Origin: CAYRHJ01 sp964424105
GTDB lineage: Bacteria; Planctomycetota; Phycisphaerae; UBA1845
DNA length: 64,000 nt
Reading direction: 5' to 3'
NCBI GenBank assembly: GCA_964424105.1
Contig: CAYRHJ010000014.1
Span: 62,001 to 126,000, forward strand
The notes under the pieces were generated by a model that saw only the letters and a list, made by a program, of their open reading frames with translations, searched no databases and had not been told where the DNA came from. The position numbers were made by a program, and so were the translations under genes. Each line of letters starts with the position of its first letter. Position 1 is the first letter of the stretch. Positions 35,241 through 43,536 of this stretch are shown one piece after another.

Positions 35241-37877
35241 ATGGCAGACACGTCTCAGGAATCGGAACGGATCGAGCCGCTCTCCATCGTGGAGGAGATG
35301 CAGGATTCGTACATGACGTACGCCATGAGTGTGATCATGGCGCGGGCGTTGCCGGATGCGCGGGACGGTCTTAAGCCGTCGCAGCGGCGCATTCTGGTGG
35401 CGATGAACGACCTGAATCTCGGCCCGCGATCGCAACATCGCAAGTGTGCCAAGATCGCCGGTGACACGTCTGGTAACTATCACCCGCATGGTGAGCAAGT
35501 GATATATCCCACGCTGGTCCGTTTGGGTCAGGCGTGGAACATGCGCTATAAGCTGGTGGACGGGCAGGGGAATTTCGGCTCCGTCGATGGGGACCCGCCG
35601 GCGGCGATGCGATACACGGAGGCGCGGATGGCGCCGGCGGCCACCGAGCTGTTGGCGGACCTGGAATTTGAGACCGTTGAGTTCGTGTCCAACTATGACG
35701 GGACGCGGAACGAACCGTCGGTTCTGCCGGGGAAGTTTCCGAATCTATTGGTGAACGGGACATCGGGCATCGCGGTGGGGATGGCGACGAACATTCCGCC
35801 GCACAACCTGCTCGAAATGTGCAACGCCATCGTCCACGTGATCGATCATCCGGATTGCGAATTGGCGGACCTGCTTCGCGTCGTACCGGGGCCGGATTTT
35901 CCGACGTGGGGCCAGATTTGCGGGCGGCAGGGCATCTTGGATGCGTATCGCACGGGGCGGGGTGCGATCACGATGCGTGGCCGAGTCAATCTGGAGACGT
36001 CCAAGTCGGGGAAGCGCACGCTGGTGATCAGCGAGTTGCCGTTCCAGGTATTGCGATCGACGATCACGGAGCGCATCGCCACCGGGGTCAAGTCCGGCTC
36101 GATCAAGGATGTTTCGGCGGTGAACGATGCTTCGGATCGCAAGCATCCGGTGCGCATCGAGATCGATTTGAAGAAAGACGCCAATGAAGACGTCGTCATC
36201 AATCAGTTGTACCGCTATACACCGCTTCAGTCGAATTTCACGATTATCTACACGGCGTTGGTGGATGGTCAGCCGCGGACGCTGTCGCTGAAGGGCGCGA
36301 TCGAGACATTCATCCGCCATCGCAAGCAGGTCATCACGCGCAGGACGGTGTTTCTGCTTCGCCGGGCGCGGCAGCGGGCCCACATCGTTGAAGCGCTGAT
36401 ATTGGCCGTGGGCGACATCGACGAGATCATCGCATTGATTCGCGCTTCCGAATCGCCCGAAGACGCCAAGCGCCGGCTGATGGAGCATGAATTGAAGTTG
36501 GTGGACACGGTCCGATTACAGGCGTTGCTGTCAGACGCGTTCGTGCAACGGTTTGGTTCGGCGGCGCATCGCCTGACGGCGGTTCAGGCGGGGGCCATCC
36601 TGTCGATGCAATTGCAGCGACTGACGGGCTTGGAGATTGAAAAGCTGGCGAAGGAATACGCCGGGCTGGTGGAGGAGATACGCGGGTACGAGCAGATATT
36701 GGCGGACGAGCGGCTGGTGCTGGACATTATTCGCGAGGATACGCTGGAGCTTCGCGACAAGTACGGGGACAAGCGGCGCACTGAAATCGTGGGTGCGGTG
36801 GGTGAGTTTCGCATGGAAGAGCTCATCCCCGACGATCAAGTCGTCGTCACCGTGTCGCACGAGGGTTACATCAAGCGCACCGACGTGGACGGTTATCGCA
36901 AGCAGGGGCGTGGTGGCCGGGGCGTGCGGGGTGGCGAGACGCGCGAGGGTGATTTCCTGGAACACCTGTTCGTCGCCAACACGCACGATTATCTGCTGGT
37001 GTTTACGGACCGGGGGCGCGTGTATTGGCAGCGGGTTTATGATCTGCCGGCCATGGCACGGACGGCGCGCGGGCGATCGCTGGCCAATCTGGTGCAGATG
37101 CTTCCGAACGAAGCGCAGCGGGCTGTGTTGGCCATCAAGGATTTTGAAGAAGCATTCGTTCTGTTCGCGACGGCCAAGGGCGTCGTCAAGAAAACGCCGT
37201 TGGCTGCGTTCAGCCGGCCACGACCCAGCGGGATTATCGCGATAGGACTGGATCCCGATGACGAGTTGATCAATGTGGTGCTGACGGACGGCGAGTCGGA
37301 GATCGTCATGGGCTCGCGGGAGGGGATGGCCATCCGGTTCAAGGAGACCGACGTGCGGGCCATGGGTCGGACGGCCCGCGGAGTGAAGGGGATGTCGCTC
37401 GGTCGGGCGGACCGCCTGGTGGACATGGTGGCCATCAAGCCGGGTCAGACGGTCTTGACCGTTTGCGAGTTTGGCTTCGGTAAGCGGACGGAGATCGAGG
37501 AGTATCGGTTGACCCGGCGCGGGGGCAAGGGCGTTATCAATATTCGTGCGACCGATCGGAACGGCAAGGTGGTGGGCGTTCGAGCCGTGGTGAACGAGGA
37601 TGAGCTGATGTTGATTACGGCCAACGGCATCATGTTGCGAACGGGGCTGGAAAACATCCGCACGATCGGGCGGGCGACGCAAGGCGTGCGGATCATTCGG
37701 GTGGACGAGGGCGATCGAGTCGTCTCGTTGGCCAAAATCGCCCCTGAAGACGCCGTCGCCGGCATTAACAACGACGAAACAGTAGATGAAGTGACAACTG
37801 AAATCGGCGAAATGGGCGATGATCCGAAGGCCGAGACAGTGAATGATGAGCCGCCGCTCGGCGAGGAAATCGAGTGA
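35241..37877 (+). CDS. gyrA: DNA gyrase subunit A (planctomycete-type type IIA topoisomerase A)
   Basis: 878 residues. The N-terminal breakage-rejoining domain has MTYAMSVIMARALPDARDGL, PSQRRILVAM, TSGNYHPHG and GQGNFGSVDGDPPAAMRYTE with catalytic Tyr125. The C-terminal pinwheel has repeated GRG-type blades. The GyrA box is recognisable but altered (KQGRGGRGVRG in place of QRRGGKG), so negative supercoiling ability is likely but not certain; a ParC-like relaxing role is the alternative. At the quinolone site the sequence is HPHGEQVIYP: Gln86 replaces E. coli Ser83 and Pro90 replaces Asp87. The tail is strongly acidic. gyrB is not in the window. Confidence 0.9.
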   Translation: MADTSQESERIEPLSIVEEMQDSYMTYAMSVIMARALPDARDGLKPSQRRILVAMNDLNLGPRSQHRKCAKIAGDTSGNYHPHGEQVIYPTLVRLGQAWNMRYKLVDGQGNFGSVDGDPPAAMRYTEARMAPAATELLADLEFETVEFVSNYDGTRNEPSVLPGKFPNLLVNGTSGIAVGMATNIPPHNLLEMCNAIVHVIDHPDCELADLLRVVPGPDFPTWGQICGRQGILDAYRTGRGAITMRGRVNLETSKSGKRTLVISELPFQVLRSTITERIATGVKSGSIKDVSAVNDASDRKHPVRIEIDLKKDANEDVVINQLYRYTPLQSNFTIIYTALVDGQPRTLSLKGAIETFIRHRKQVITRRTVFLLRRARQRAHIVEALILAVGDIDEIIALIRASESPEDAKRRLMEHELKLVDTVRLQALLSDAFVQRFGSAAHRLTAVQAGAILSMQLQRLTGLEIEKLAKEYAGLVEEIRGYEQILADERLVLDIIREDTLELRDKYGDKRRTEIVGAVGEFRMEELIPDDQVVVTVSHEGYIKRTDVDGYRKQGRGGRGVRGGETREGDFLEHLFVANTHDYLLVFTDRGRVYWQRVYDLPAMARTARGRSLANLVQMLPNEAQRAVLAIKDFEEAFVLFATAKGVVKKTPLAAFSRPRPSGIIAIGLDPDDELINVVLTDGESEIVMGSREGMAIRFKETDVRAMGRTARGVKGMSLGRADRLVDMVAIKPGQTVLTVCEFGFGKRTEIEEYRLTRRGGKGVINIRATDRNGKVVGVRAVVNEDELMLITANGIMLRTGLENIRTIGRATQGVRIIRVDEGDRVVSLAKIAPEDAVAGINNDETVDEVTTEIGEMGDDPKAETVNDEPPLGEEIE

Positions 37878-37986
37878 CCGTTGGCGGATCGCGTTTGCGG
37901 AACGGAAAATTGGCCGAATTCAGCGAAGATTGCGGCGGTTGCCGGCCGATCGGGTATCATAGTAGTAGCTTGTTAAGGAGATCGGC

Positions 37987-38946
37987 GTGAAGCGCGGTCG
38001 AATATTATCGGCGTTTGTTTTTGCGGGTGCGGCCATATGCAGCTCGCCGGCTTGGGGTCAGTATGCGGATCCGGGCGGCAGTCCGATGGAGAACCTGCGA
38101 AATCGCGGGGCGATGAGGCCGGGGATCCGCGTGCGCGAAGGTATCGCCCAGCACACTTTCGGGCCTGATATCACCCAGCAGGTGCGACCCGGTCCGCAGT
38201 ACGGATTGGAATTGCAAAACGAATTTTTTCGCAATTTTTTCGCGTCGCTGACGGCCTTGGTGAACCTGCTGCCACAGATTTTGAACCCCGGCGATGACGG
38301 CCCATCCGTGCCGGGAGGCGGGGGTTCTATCAATGACGTGGTGATGACCGAGCTTTCGCATGACGGCAACGTCGCCTTCGTGGAATTGTTGAACCGCAGT
38401 CCGATTCGAATTTCGTTGGCTGGGTTCGCGTTTTCCGACGGGACGTTGGTCAGTCCGCGGTTGCCGCCATTCGAGATCGAGCGGGACGTGACGTTCGTGG
38501 TTCAGTTCGGCGGCGATCGCCAGGCGGACGAAGCCGACGTGCTGCTGGGATTTCGCTTGCAATCCATACCCAACGGCGAGTTGGCCTTGTACGATTTTTC
38601 GGGGCTGCCCGCCGGAGAGATGCCCATTGAAGATGCCGACCGGATGATCGATTACATTCAGTGGAACGATGATGACCAACAGCGCGACCCGACTTTGGAA
38701 TCGATCGCCTCGGCTGCGAGTCTATGGTCCTCGGTCGATGCCATACCCGCCTCGCTGTCCAATCGCACGTTCCGTCTGACCGCCAACGCCGAGGGTCGGC
38801 AAAACACGACGTCGCGGGATTTCATCGTGAACGATTTTTCGCAAAACACGCTGGGGTTGCCCGAGAGCCTGTTGTCCCTTGGCGGAGACGGTTCGGGGAC
38901 GGGCACGGATGGCGGAGACGGGGACGTTCGCGACCGACTCCGTTAA
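37987..38946 (+). CDS. Secreted protein with lamin-tail-like domain
   Basis: 319 residues. It begins at GTG (37987), supported by AAGGAG ending 6 nt upstream. Signal peptide KRGRILSAFVFAGAAICSSP, cut after AWG-QY. After a low-complexity Gly/Pro linker there is a beta-rich domain: VVMTELSHDGNVAFVELLNR, IRISLAGFAFSDGTL, DVTFVVQFGGD. The order 'element in E-L-x-N, then x-L-x-G-F/W' resembles lamin-tail (LTD) domains of secreted bacterial proteins; this is a tentative match. A Gly/Asp-rich C-terminus follows. It is 110 bp after gyrA and may be read from the same transcript or its own promoter. Function unknown. Confidence 0.6.
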   Translation: MKRGRILSAFVFAGAAICSSPAWGQYADPGGSPMENLRNRGAMRPGIRVREGIAQHTFGPDITQQVRPGPQYGLELQNEFFRNFFASLTALVNLLPQILNPGDDGPSVPGGGGSINDVVMTELSHDGNVAFVELLNRSPIRISLAGFAFSDGTLVSPRLPPFEIERDVTFVVQFGGDRQADEADVLLGFRLQSIPNGELALYDFSGLPAGEMPIEDADRMIDYIQWNDDDQQRDPTLESIASAASLWSSVDAIPASLSNRTFRLTANAEGRQNTTSRDFIVNDFSQNTLGLPESLLSLGGDGSGTGTDGGDGDVRDRLR

Positions 38947-39060
38947 CTCGCAACTTCGCACGAATCGTCATCGTTTGCGGATGGATCATTACCGAAGCCA
39001 AGCCCGACGCGCGCCCCGACTTTCCGTCAACGCATCGCCCCATCGACCGGAATTGAACCG

Positions 39061-39963
39061 TCAGAATCGCCAGGCGAAACCCACCCCCGTGAAAAAGTCG
39101 TCGGCCTGTTCGTTCAAGCCTACACCGACGCGGGCATCGAGTTGAAAATCGTCGTGGACGAGAAAAGTGAACCCGCCGTTGAGCGAGTGGGCGGCGTCCT
39201 GCCCATCGGCAGCCGGATAGGTTCCGAAGTATTCGATGTAGGTGCCGAGGCGTTCGGTAAGGGAGGCGGCGAGTGAAAGGGAGGCCCCGGCTTGGACGAA
39301 TCGGTGCGCGTCCTCGGTGGGGACAGCCAGGTTGACGTTGCCGGCGATGGCGAGCCGGTCGGTCAAGTCGTAGGCCCATAGAAGCTTGATGCCCGGATCG
39401 ACGTCACCGGACGAGGTGTTGAAGCTGCCGGACGGCACGCTGATTTCGCCGATGATGCCGAAATGCGGTTGCCAGCCATCCTGTTCCAGAAGTTTAAGTT
39501 TGAATCCCAGGATGACATCGTCAGCCCCCTGTTCGTGGTCCTCGACGGTGACGCGTCGGTTGACCCCGTTTCGCGTCCGGACCAGTTGATGATTCCAGTT
39601 GTAGCCGCTCCAGCCGACGCGAAGCTCGAAATTGTCGGCCAAGCCGATCCGGCCAAGCAACTCCGGGGCGGTGTGTGACCGGATGCGCTGGCCTCGTTCG
39701 CGGTCGTAGGTGAAGGTGTAGCCGGCTTCAAGCTGAAATCGACCGGGGGGCACGGCGTCGGTGCTTTCGGTGAAATCGGGCCGGTCGGTGACGAGCGGGC
39801 CTTGCCCGCCGGACGGCGGGGTTTCGGGCGGTTGGGCTTCGGACGGCGGGTCTTGAGCGGCAACATGGCCGGCGAAACTGCCAACAAGAATCGCGAGCAA
39901 GCGGGCGACGCGTTGCATAGTTGGTGTAGGGGCTGATGCGGCAGATCGGGATGGGGCGGTCAT
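39061..39963 (-). CDS. Outer-membrane transporter-like barrel (MetA-pathway-of-phenol-degradation family)
   Basis: 300 residues from the ATG at 39963, which has CAGGAG 9 nt upstream; the longer frame to 40005 crosses the operator. Signal peptide ends near HVAA-QD. After a Pro-rich linker the family opening VTDRPDFTESTDAVPPGRFQ and LEAGYTFTYD is clear, followed by alternating strands and a final Phe (GVGFAWRF), as in outer-membrane barrels of the PF13557 'phenol_MetA_deg' group. These are thought to carry small aromatics or similar solutes; the actual substrate is unknown. Its promoter region carries a 10-bp inverted repeat overlapping the ribosome site, so it is probably under a TetR- or MarR-type repressor encoded elsewhere. 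Confidence 0.8.
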   Translation of the reverse strand: MTAPSRSAASAPTPTMQRVARLLAILVGSFAGHVAAQDPPSEAQPPETPPSGGQGPLVTDRPDFTESTDAVPPGRFQLEAGYTFTYDRERGQRIRSHTAPELLGRIGLADNFELRVGWSGYNWNHQLVRTRNGVNRRVTVEDHEQGADDVILGFKLKLLEQDGWQPHFGIIGEISVPSGSFNTSSGDVDPGIKLLWAYDLTDRLAIAGNVNLAVPTEDAHRFVQAGASLSLAASLTERLGTYIEYFGTYPAADGQDAAHSLNGGFTFLVHDDFQLDARVGVGLNEQADDFFTGVGFAWRF

Positions 39964-39974
39964 CGGTTCGATCT

Positions 39975-40017
39975 CCTGTTTAGTGGACAGAACAATCATT
40001 AGCACGTACTAAACAGG
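39975..40017 (-). promoter_or_regulatory. Inverted-repeat operator before the outer-membrane barrel gene
   Basis: CCTGTTTAGT (39975-39984) and ACTAAACAGG (40008-40017) are perfect 10-bp inverted repeats, centres 33 bp apart (three helical turns). The right arm overlaps a smaller palindrome, TTAGCACGTACTAA (39999-40012), of the kind bound by TetR/MarR dimers. The left arm covers the ribosome-binding site. Two dimers binding in phase would block transcription and translation starts. Confidence 0.55.
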
Positions 40018-40249
40018 CCGAATGGGTTTGTCAAGCTTCCATTCCGCGGCAGATCGTCTCCGTGCGAGCCTCGCCCGCTCGGCAACCGATCGACGCCGGT
40101 CAGCAACTTCCTATAACGCAGACATGCGATTCTAATTCTACAAGGCTAGAATCCAAGTTTGCGAAAGTCCTCCCCCCCCCCTGCTGGGGCGGGCAGAATG
40201 AACGGGCGTCGCATCGGAAGCGGTTCGCTGTGCCACCCATCCGTTGGAA

Positions 40250-40436
40250 TGGACAGGAAGACCGCTCGCTTCGCGCTCGCGGCTCGTGAAAGACTTGGTC
40301 GCGGGGTGGGTATTGTAGGGCGAGAAGACCGCTCCCTGACGGTCGCGGCTCTGTTAAGAGGCGGATGAAGATCGGCAGTGCGAACTGGCGCTCCAATCAT
40401 CGACTCCCCCACCTCCAAAGGAGGTGGGCCACCCGG
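40250..40436 (+). repeat. Family B mosaic repeat array
   Basis: Order of modules: AGACCGCTCGCTTCGCGCTC, AGACCGCTCCCTGACGGTCG, GAAGATCGGCAGTGCGAACT, then the hairpin CCCACCTCC-AAA-GGAGGTGGG at 40408-40428. The same order and orientation as in the other arrays. It lies between the barrel gene and the lipoprotein gene; the rest of 40018-40249 holds nothing recognisable. Confidence 0.82.
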
Positions 40437-40440
40437 CCGT

Positions 40441-40504
40441 GTTTCGAGTGAATCGTGTTTCGAGTGAATCGTGTTTCGAGCGAATCTTGTTTCGTGCGGA
40501 TTTT
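40441..40504 (+). repeat. 16-bp tandem repeat, four copies
   Basis: Unit GTTTCGAGTGAATCGT: two perfect copies followed by two decaying ones. It begins directly after the Family B hairpin tail (GCCACCCGGCC), so it may have arisen from slippage at the array edge. It is 50 bp upstream of the lipoprotein start. Confidence 0.88.
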
Positions 40505-40556
40505 TTTCGAGTGGATTGTGATTCGAGTGTACCCCGACGCAGGAGGCATCGATTTC

Positions 40557-41324
40557 GTGCGGCATGGGACGCTTCTGTGCCCGGAGAGTGTACCGGTCAA
40601 TGCGTGGCCTATCGTTTGCCGGTTGGTCTGCACGATCACGCTGAGCATGCTGTCGGGCTGCGAAGCGGAGGCTGATCGTTCGTTGCCGACTGTGACATCC
40701 GTGGCTGCGGATGATTCCATCACCGATCAACCGCGAAGCGAACCATCAGCCCAACCGCTGCCCGGTCCCCGCGACAGCCTGCAATCCTTGCGACAAGCTC
40801 GCCTGGAAAGAAGATACTCCGATTTGGGCGACTATCTAATGGCGGAGCAGTCCGACGAGGTGTTGGCCTTCGTTCGGGCAGCCGATCGCTTGACGGTTGC
40901 CGCAAACCTCCTGCGAAGACGGGCGGTCGAGCGCTGGGGATTGGCGGCTGCGGAGCTGTTGGACTATCGCGATGTTTCCCATATCCTGGGCGTGTTGTCG
41001 CGCGACGTGACGCTGACTTCGGAACGCATCGAAACCGATCGCGCATTCGTGAATTTCCAGTTGGCGGACCGCTTGCCGCTTCAAACCGCGGAGATGCGCC
41101 GTGTGAAGGGTCGATGGGTGCTGGTGTGCGATCCCGTCACCGGCGTGGCTGAGGAAATCGTCAAGTTGGCAGGTCTGCTTGAACAAGTCGCCGGGGAGAT
41201 TTCCCAGGGCGAACGGTCTGCGGACGACGTGCGTAGCGATTTGAATCTGCGACAAACACCCATCGTGCGCCGCTTGACGCGATTGCTCGACGCCGGCAAG
41301 GATGGAGCACCGCACGACCCATGA
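40557..41324 (+). CDS. Lipoprotein of unknown function
   Basis: 255 residues from a GTG at 40557 that has AGGAGG 10 nt upstream; the longer frame to 40455 passes through the 16-bp repeats and is rejected. A lipoprotein signal ends at the lipobox MLSGC (preceded by CRLVCTITLS). The mature part is a Pro/Ser-rich spacer and then a helical domain (LERRYSDLGDYLMAEQSDEV, LRRRAVERWGLAAAELL and RVKGRWVLVCDPVTGVAEEI), which has the look of the small-domain 'DUF4878/lumazine-binding-like' lipoproteins but is not firmly assigned. It overlaps ygfZ by 4 bp (ATGA), so the two are translated together; this suggests a link to iron-sulphur protein upkeep only by association. Confidence 0.7.
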   Translation: MRHGTLLCPESVPVNAWPIVCRLVCTITLSMLSGCEAEADRSLPTVTSVAADDSITDQPRSEPSAQPLPGPRDSLQSLRQARLERRYSDLGDYLMAEQSDEVLAFVRAADRLTVAANLLRRRAVERWGLAAAELLDYRDVSHILGVLSRDVTLTSERIETDRAFVNFQLADRLPLQTAEMRRVKGRWVLVCDPVTGVAEEIVKLAGLLEQVAGEISQGERSADDVRSDLNLRQTPIVRRLTRLLDAGKDGAPHDP

Positions 41325-42448
41325 ATCCAGAGGCCACAACCTTGAATCCACTCATTCGCCCGTTGATGGCAAACGGAGCTGAAATCATGATCCGCGCGGG
41401 GCGATCCACGCCGGCTGTGAACACCGATTTGAAATCGGAATATGAAACCGCCAAGTCGGGAATCGGCATCCATGATCGCTCCTACCGAGGCCTGCTCGAG
41501 ATTACGGGGGCTGACCGCATCTCCTGGCTGAACAACCTGCTGACCCAACAGGTTAAGACGTTGGAAGTCGGGCAAGGCTGCTATAGCTTCGCCGTGAACA
41601 TCAAGGGACGCATTCTGTTCGATCTTCAGGTGCTCGTGGGTGCGTCGTTCATCCGGTTGGACATCGACCGGCAATGGGTGAAGGCCGCGGTCGCACATTT
41701 CGAGAGATATATCATCACCGAGGACGTGCAAGTCGCGGACCGGACGGATGATTATGAACGGTTGTCACTTTGCGGACCGCGGGCGCAGGATTTTCTTGCC
41801 GGCATGGGGGCCGCCCACGTGGGCAACGCAGCCAAGCTGCAACATGGGGTCATGAATGCAGGCTTGGCCGAGGTGATTTTCTTTCGCGACGACTTCTGCG
41901 GCCCCTGGTCGATTCAATGGTTGGTGCGGACGTGTGATGGCGAAGCGGTCGCCGAATGGCTGGCAAGTCGACCGGAGCTGGCGCTCGTCGGATTGCGTGC
42001 CGTCGACGCGCTGCGAATCGAGGCAGGGATTCCGTGGCCAATGTCAGAAATCAACGATGAGGCCCTGCCGGCGGAGACGGGCCGATTCGCGGAGGCGGTC
42101 AGCACCAACAAGGGCTGCTACCTGGGGCAGGAGATCGTGGAGCGGATGCGCTCGCGGAAATCCGTGGCTCGATTGCTCGTTGGTTTGGAATTTGAAGGTC
42201 CGGGCGAATCGCCAACAACAACGCCCGCGACCTCGCGACAACAGCACGCGGATTTGCCCCAACCCGGCGACGATCTGTGTCTAGACGGGCAAGCCGTCGG
42301 ACGAGTGACCAGCGCTGGTGTGTCTCCGCGGACGGGTGGGCCTATCGGCCTGGGTTATGTTCGGGCCAACGTATTGGACGAAACCGCTGTTGCTGTCGTT
42401 TGCCGCACGGCTGGTGGCGAATGGCCTTGCCGGATGAAGCGGATTTGA
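41321..42448 (+). CDS. ygfZ: Folate-binding YgfZ/GcvT-like protein (iron-sulphur protein maintenance)
   Basis: 375 residues of the GcvT/YgfZ superfamily. The hallmark of YgfZ is present: KGCYLGQEIVERMRSR (K-G-C-Y-x-G-Q-E). Other landmarks: YETAKSGIGIHDRSYRGLLE, GADRISWLNNLLTQQV and, late, GLGYVRANVL. YgfZ binds tetrahydrofolate and supports the assembly or repair of certain Fe-S enzymes, including tRNA-modifying MiaB. It is not the glycine-cleavage T protein, because the KGCYxGQE motif is diagnostic. It starts within the stop of the upstream lipoprotein (ATGA). About 30 residues at the N-terminus before the fold may be an extension; an ATG at residue 16 is another possible start. Confidence 0.88.
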   Translation: MNPEATTLNPLIRPLMANGAEIMIRAGRSTPAVNTDLKSEYETAKSGIGIHDRSYRGLLEITGADRISWLNNLLTQQVKTLEVGQGCYSFAVNIKGRILFDLQVLVGASFIRLDIDRQWVKAAVAHFERYIITEDVQVADRTDDYERLSLCGPRAQDFLAGMGAAHVGNAAKLQHGVMNAGLAEVIFFRDDFCGPWSIQWLVRTCDGEAVAEWLASRPELALVGLRAVDALRIEAGIPWPMSEINDEALPAETGRFAEAVSTNKGCYLGQEIVERMRSRKSVARLLVGLEFEGPGESPTTTPATSRQQHADLPQPGDDLCLDGQAVGRVTSAGVSPRTGGPIGLGYVRANVLDETAVAVVCRTAGGEWPCRMKRI

Positions 42449-42658
42449 GTCCGTTGGTCTTGAACCGCGGGCCAAGAGTGTGAGCAAATCATTGTCTTGA
42501 CGATAGCGATCAATTTGCGGTTTTATCTGCTGGCGCACATCGATTCTTAACCGGCGATTCACGCTGCGCTCATACGAAACGATCCATGACGCGGACAAAT
42601 GCCATGCACAGAATGCGGGAACTCCGCAGGCGATGGCTGGCAAGCGAGTCCCATAAGT

Positions 42659-42790
42659 AAAAAGAGGCCCGGCGGGGTGGACCGGGCCTTGGGGGAACCG
42701 ACCCATGGGGGATGGGTCGGTGAGTGGGTACTATTGAAAAGAGAATCAGGTATTTAAGGGCGGTTCGACTTCGGCGTTACCCCCGCATGA
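42659..42790 (-). ncRNA. Candidate small RNA: two perfect hairpins and a terminator on the minus strand
   Basis: Read on the minus strand: stem CCGACCCAT/ATGGGTCGG (42698-42720, 9 bp, 5-nt loop), then the stem AGGCCCGG/CCGGGCCT (42665-42689, 8 bp, 9-nt loop) followed by CTTTTT, a proper intrinsic terminator. No minus-strand gene lies nearby upstream. The 5' end is unknown; 42790 is a rough limit. A short peptide in this region could not be excluded. Confidence 0.35.
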
Positions 42791-43536
42791 ACCTTAACCA
42801 CTCCAATTCTGGTCCGAATTCCTCAAAGTGTCAAGCCAAATCTCAATAACTTAGCCGACGTCGATTTCGTTGCAACTTGACGGGAACCAGCGGGAAACCC
42901 GGTCGGTCGCGGTTCGGCATGCCTGTAATGTAACGTAATTTTATTATTAAGCAATGGTTACGATATATGCCTCCATAAAGCCTTGATGTATTATTTGCGA
43001 TAAAACAAATGTTGTCCGATGAATATATTCTTACGGAGCTGGGCAAACGGATGAATTCCTGGGAATGTACGGTGGATTTGAGACTTTTTGAATGCGTTGG
43101 AGCATGTGCTTTTCCAGCGCGTGCCGCGTGCCGCGTGCCACGAGCCGCAAATGAAGCCGTCGTTGGCCTGCAAGTTCGAGTTTCGTATGTGACCGCCCGG
43201 ACCCAGCCGACGAGGCGTGGCATGAGGGCGGTGCTTCCTACGTAATTTGCGGAAAAACCGACTTGGCGGGCATTAGGGAGTCGATCGATTGGATCGCGTC
43301 AAGTCCGGGGCAGCGAATCGAGCCTGGTCGAGGCTGATGCGGGGAAGAAGGTAGATTCGGGGCGGTTTTGCGTGTTTTTCCAGATACAATTGTTCGCGAG
43401 TATTTGCGATGGGCCTTAGAATCGCGATATAATATAGGATGTGGTGGACCGGGAGGCCTAGCTGCCGGCGTGGGGCAGGGAATTGCGGGTCCGAAACAAT
43501 CCTACGGCTTTCCAGTTTGTATAGGAGGTCGCTCCG
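42791..43536. other. Long intergenic region, no gene supported
   Basis: Between the candidate small RNA and the 43537 gene. One 126-codon minus-strand frame (42843-43223) has an unlikely composition (Arg, Ser, Thr-rich, no ribosome site) and is rejected. A short CGTGCCG triple repeat lies near 43122. The A+T-rich stretch 42940-43020 could hold promoters, but I could not define one. Confidence 0.4.

Noticed and set aside
41321..42448. Glycine cleavage T protein
   Set aside because: The KGCYLGQE motif is specific to YgfZ.
42843..43223. 126-residue minus-strand ORF
   Set aside because: Unlikely composition, no ribosome site, no recognisable motif; the orphan terminator nearby fits a small RNA better.
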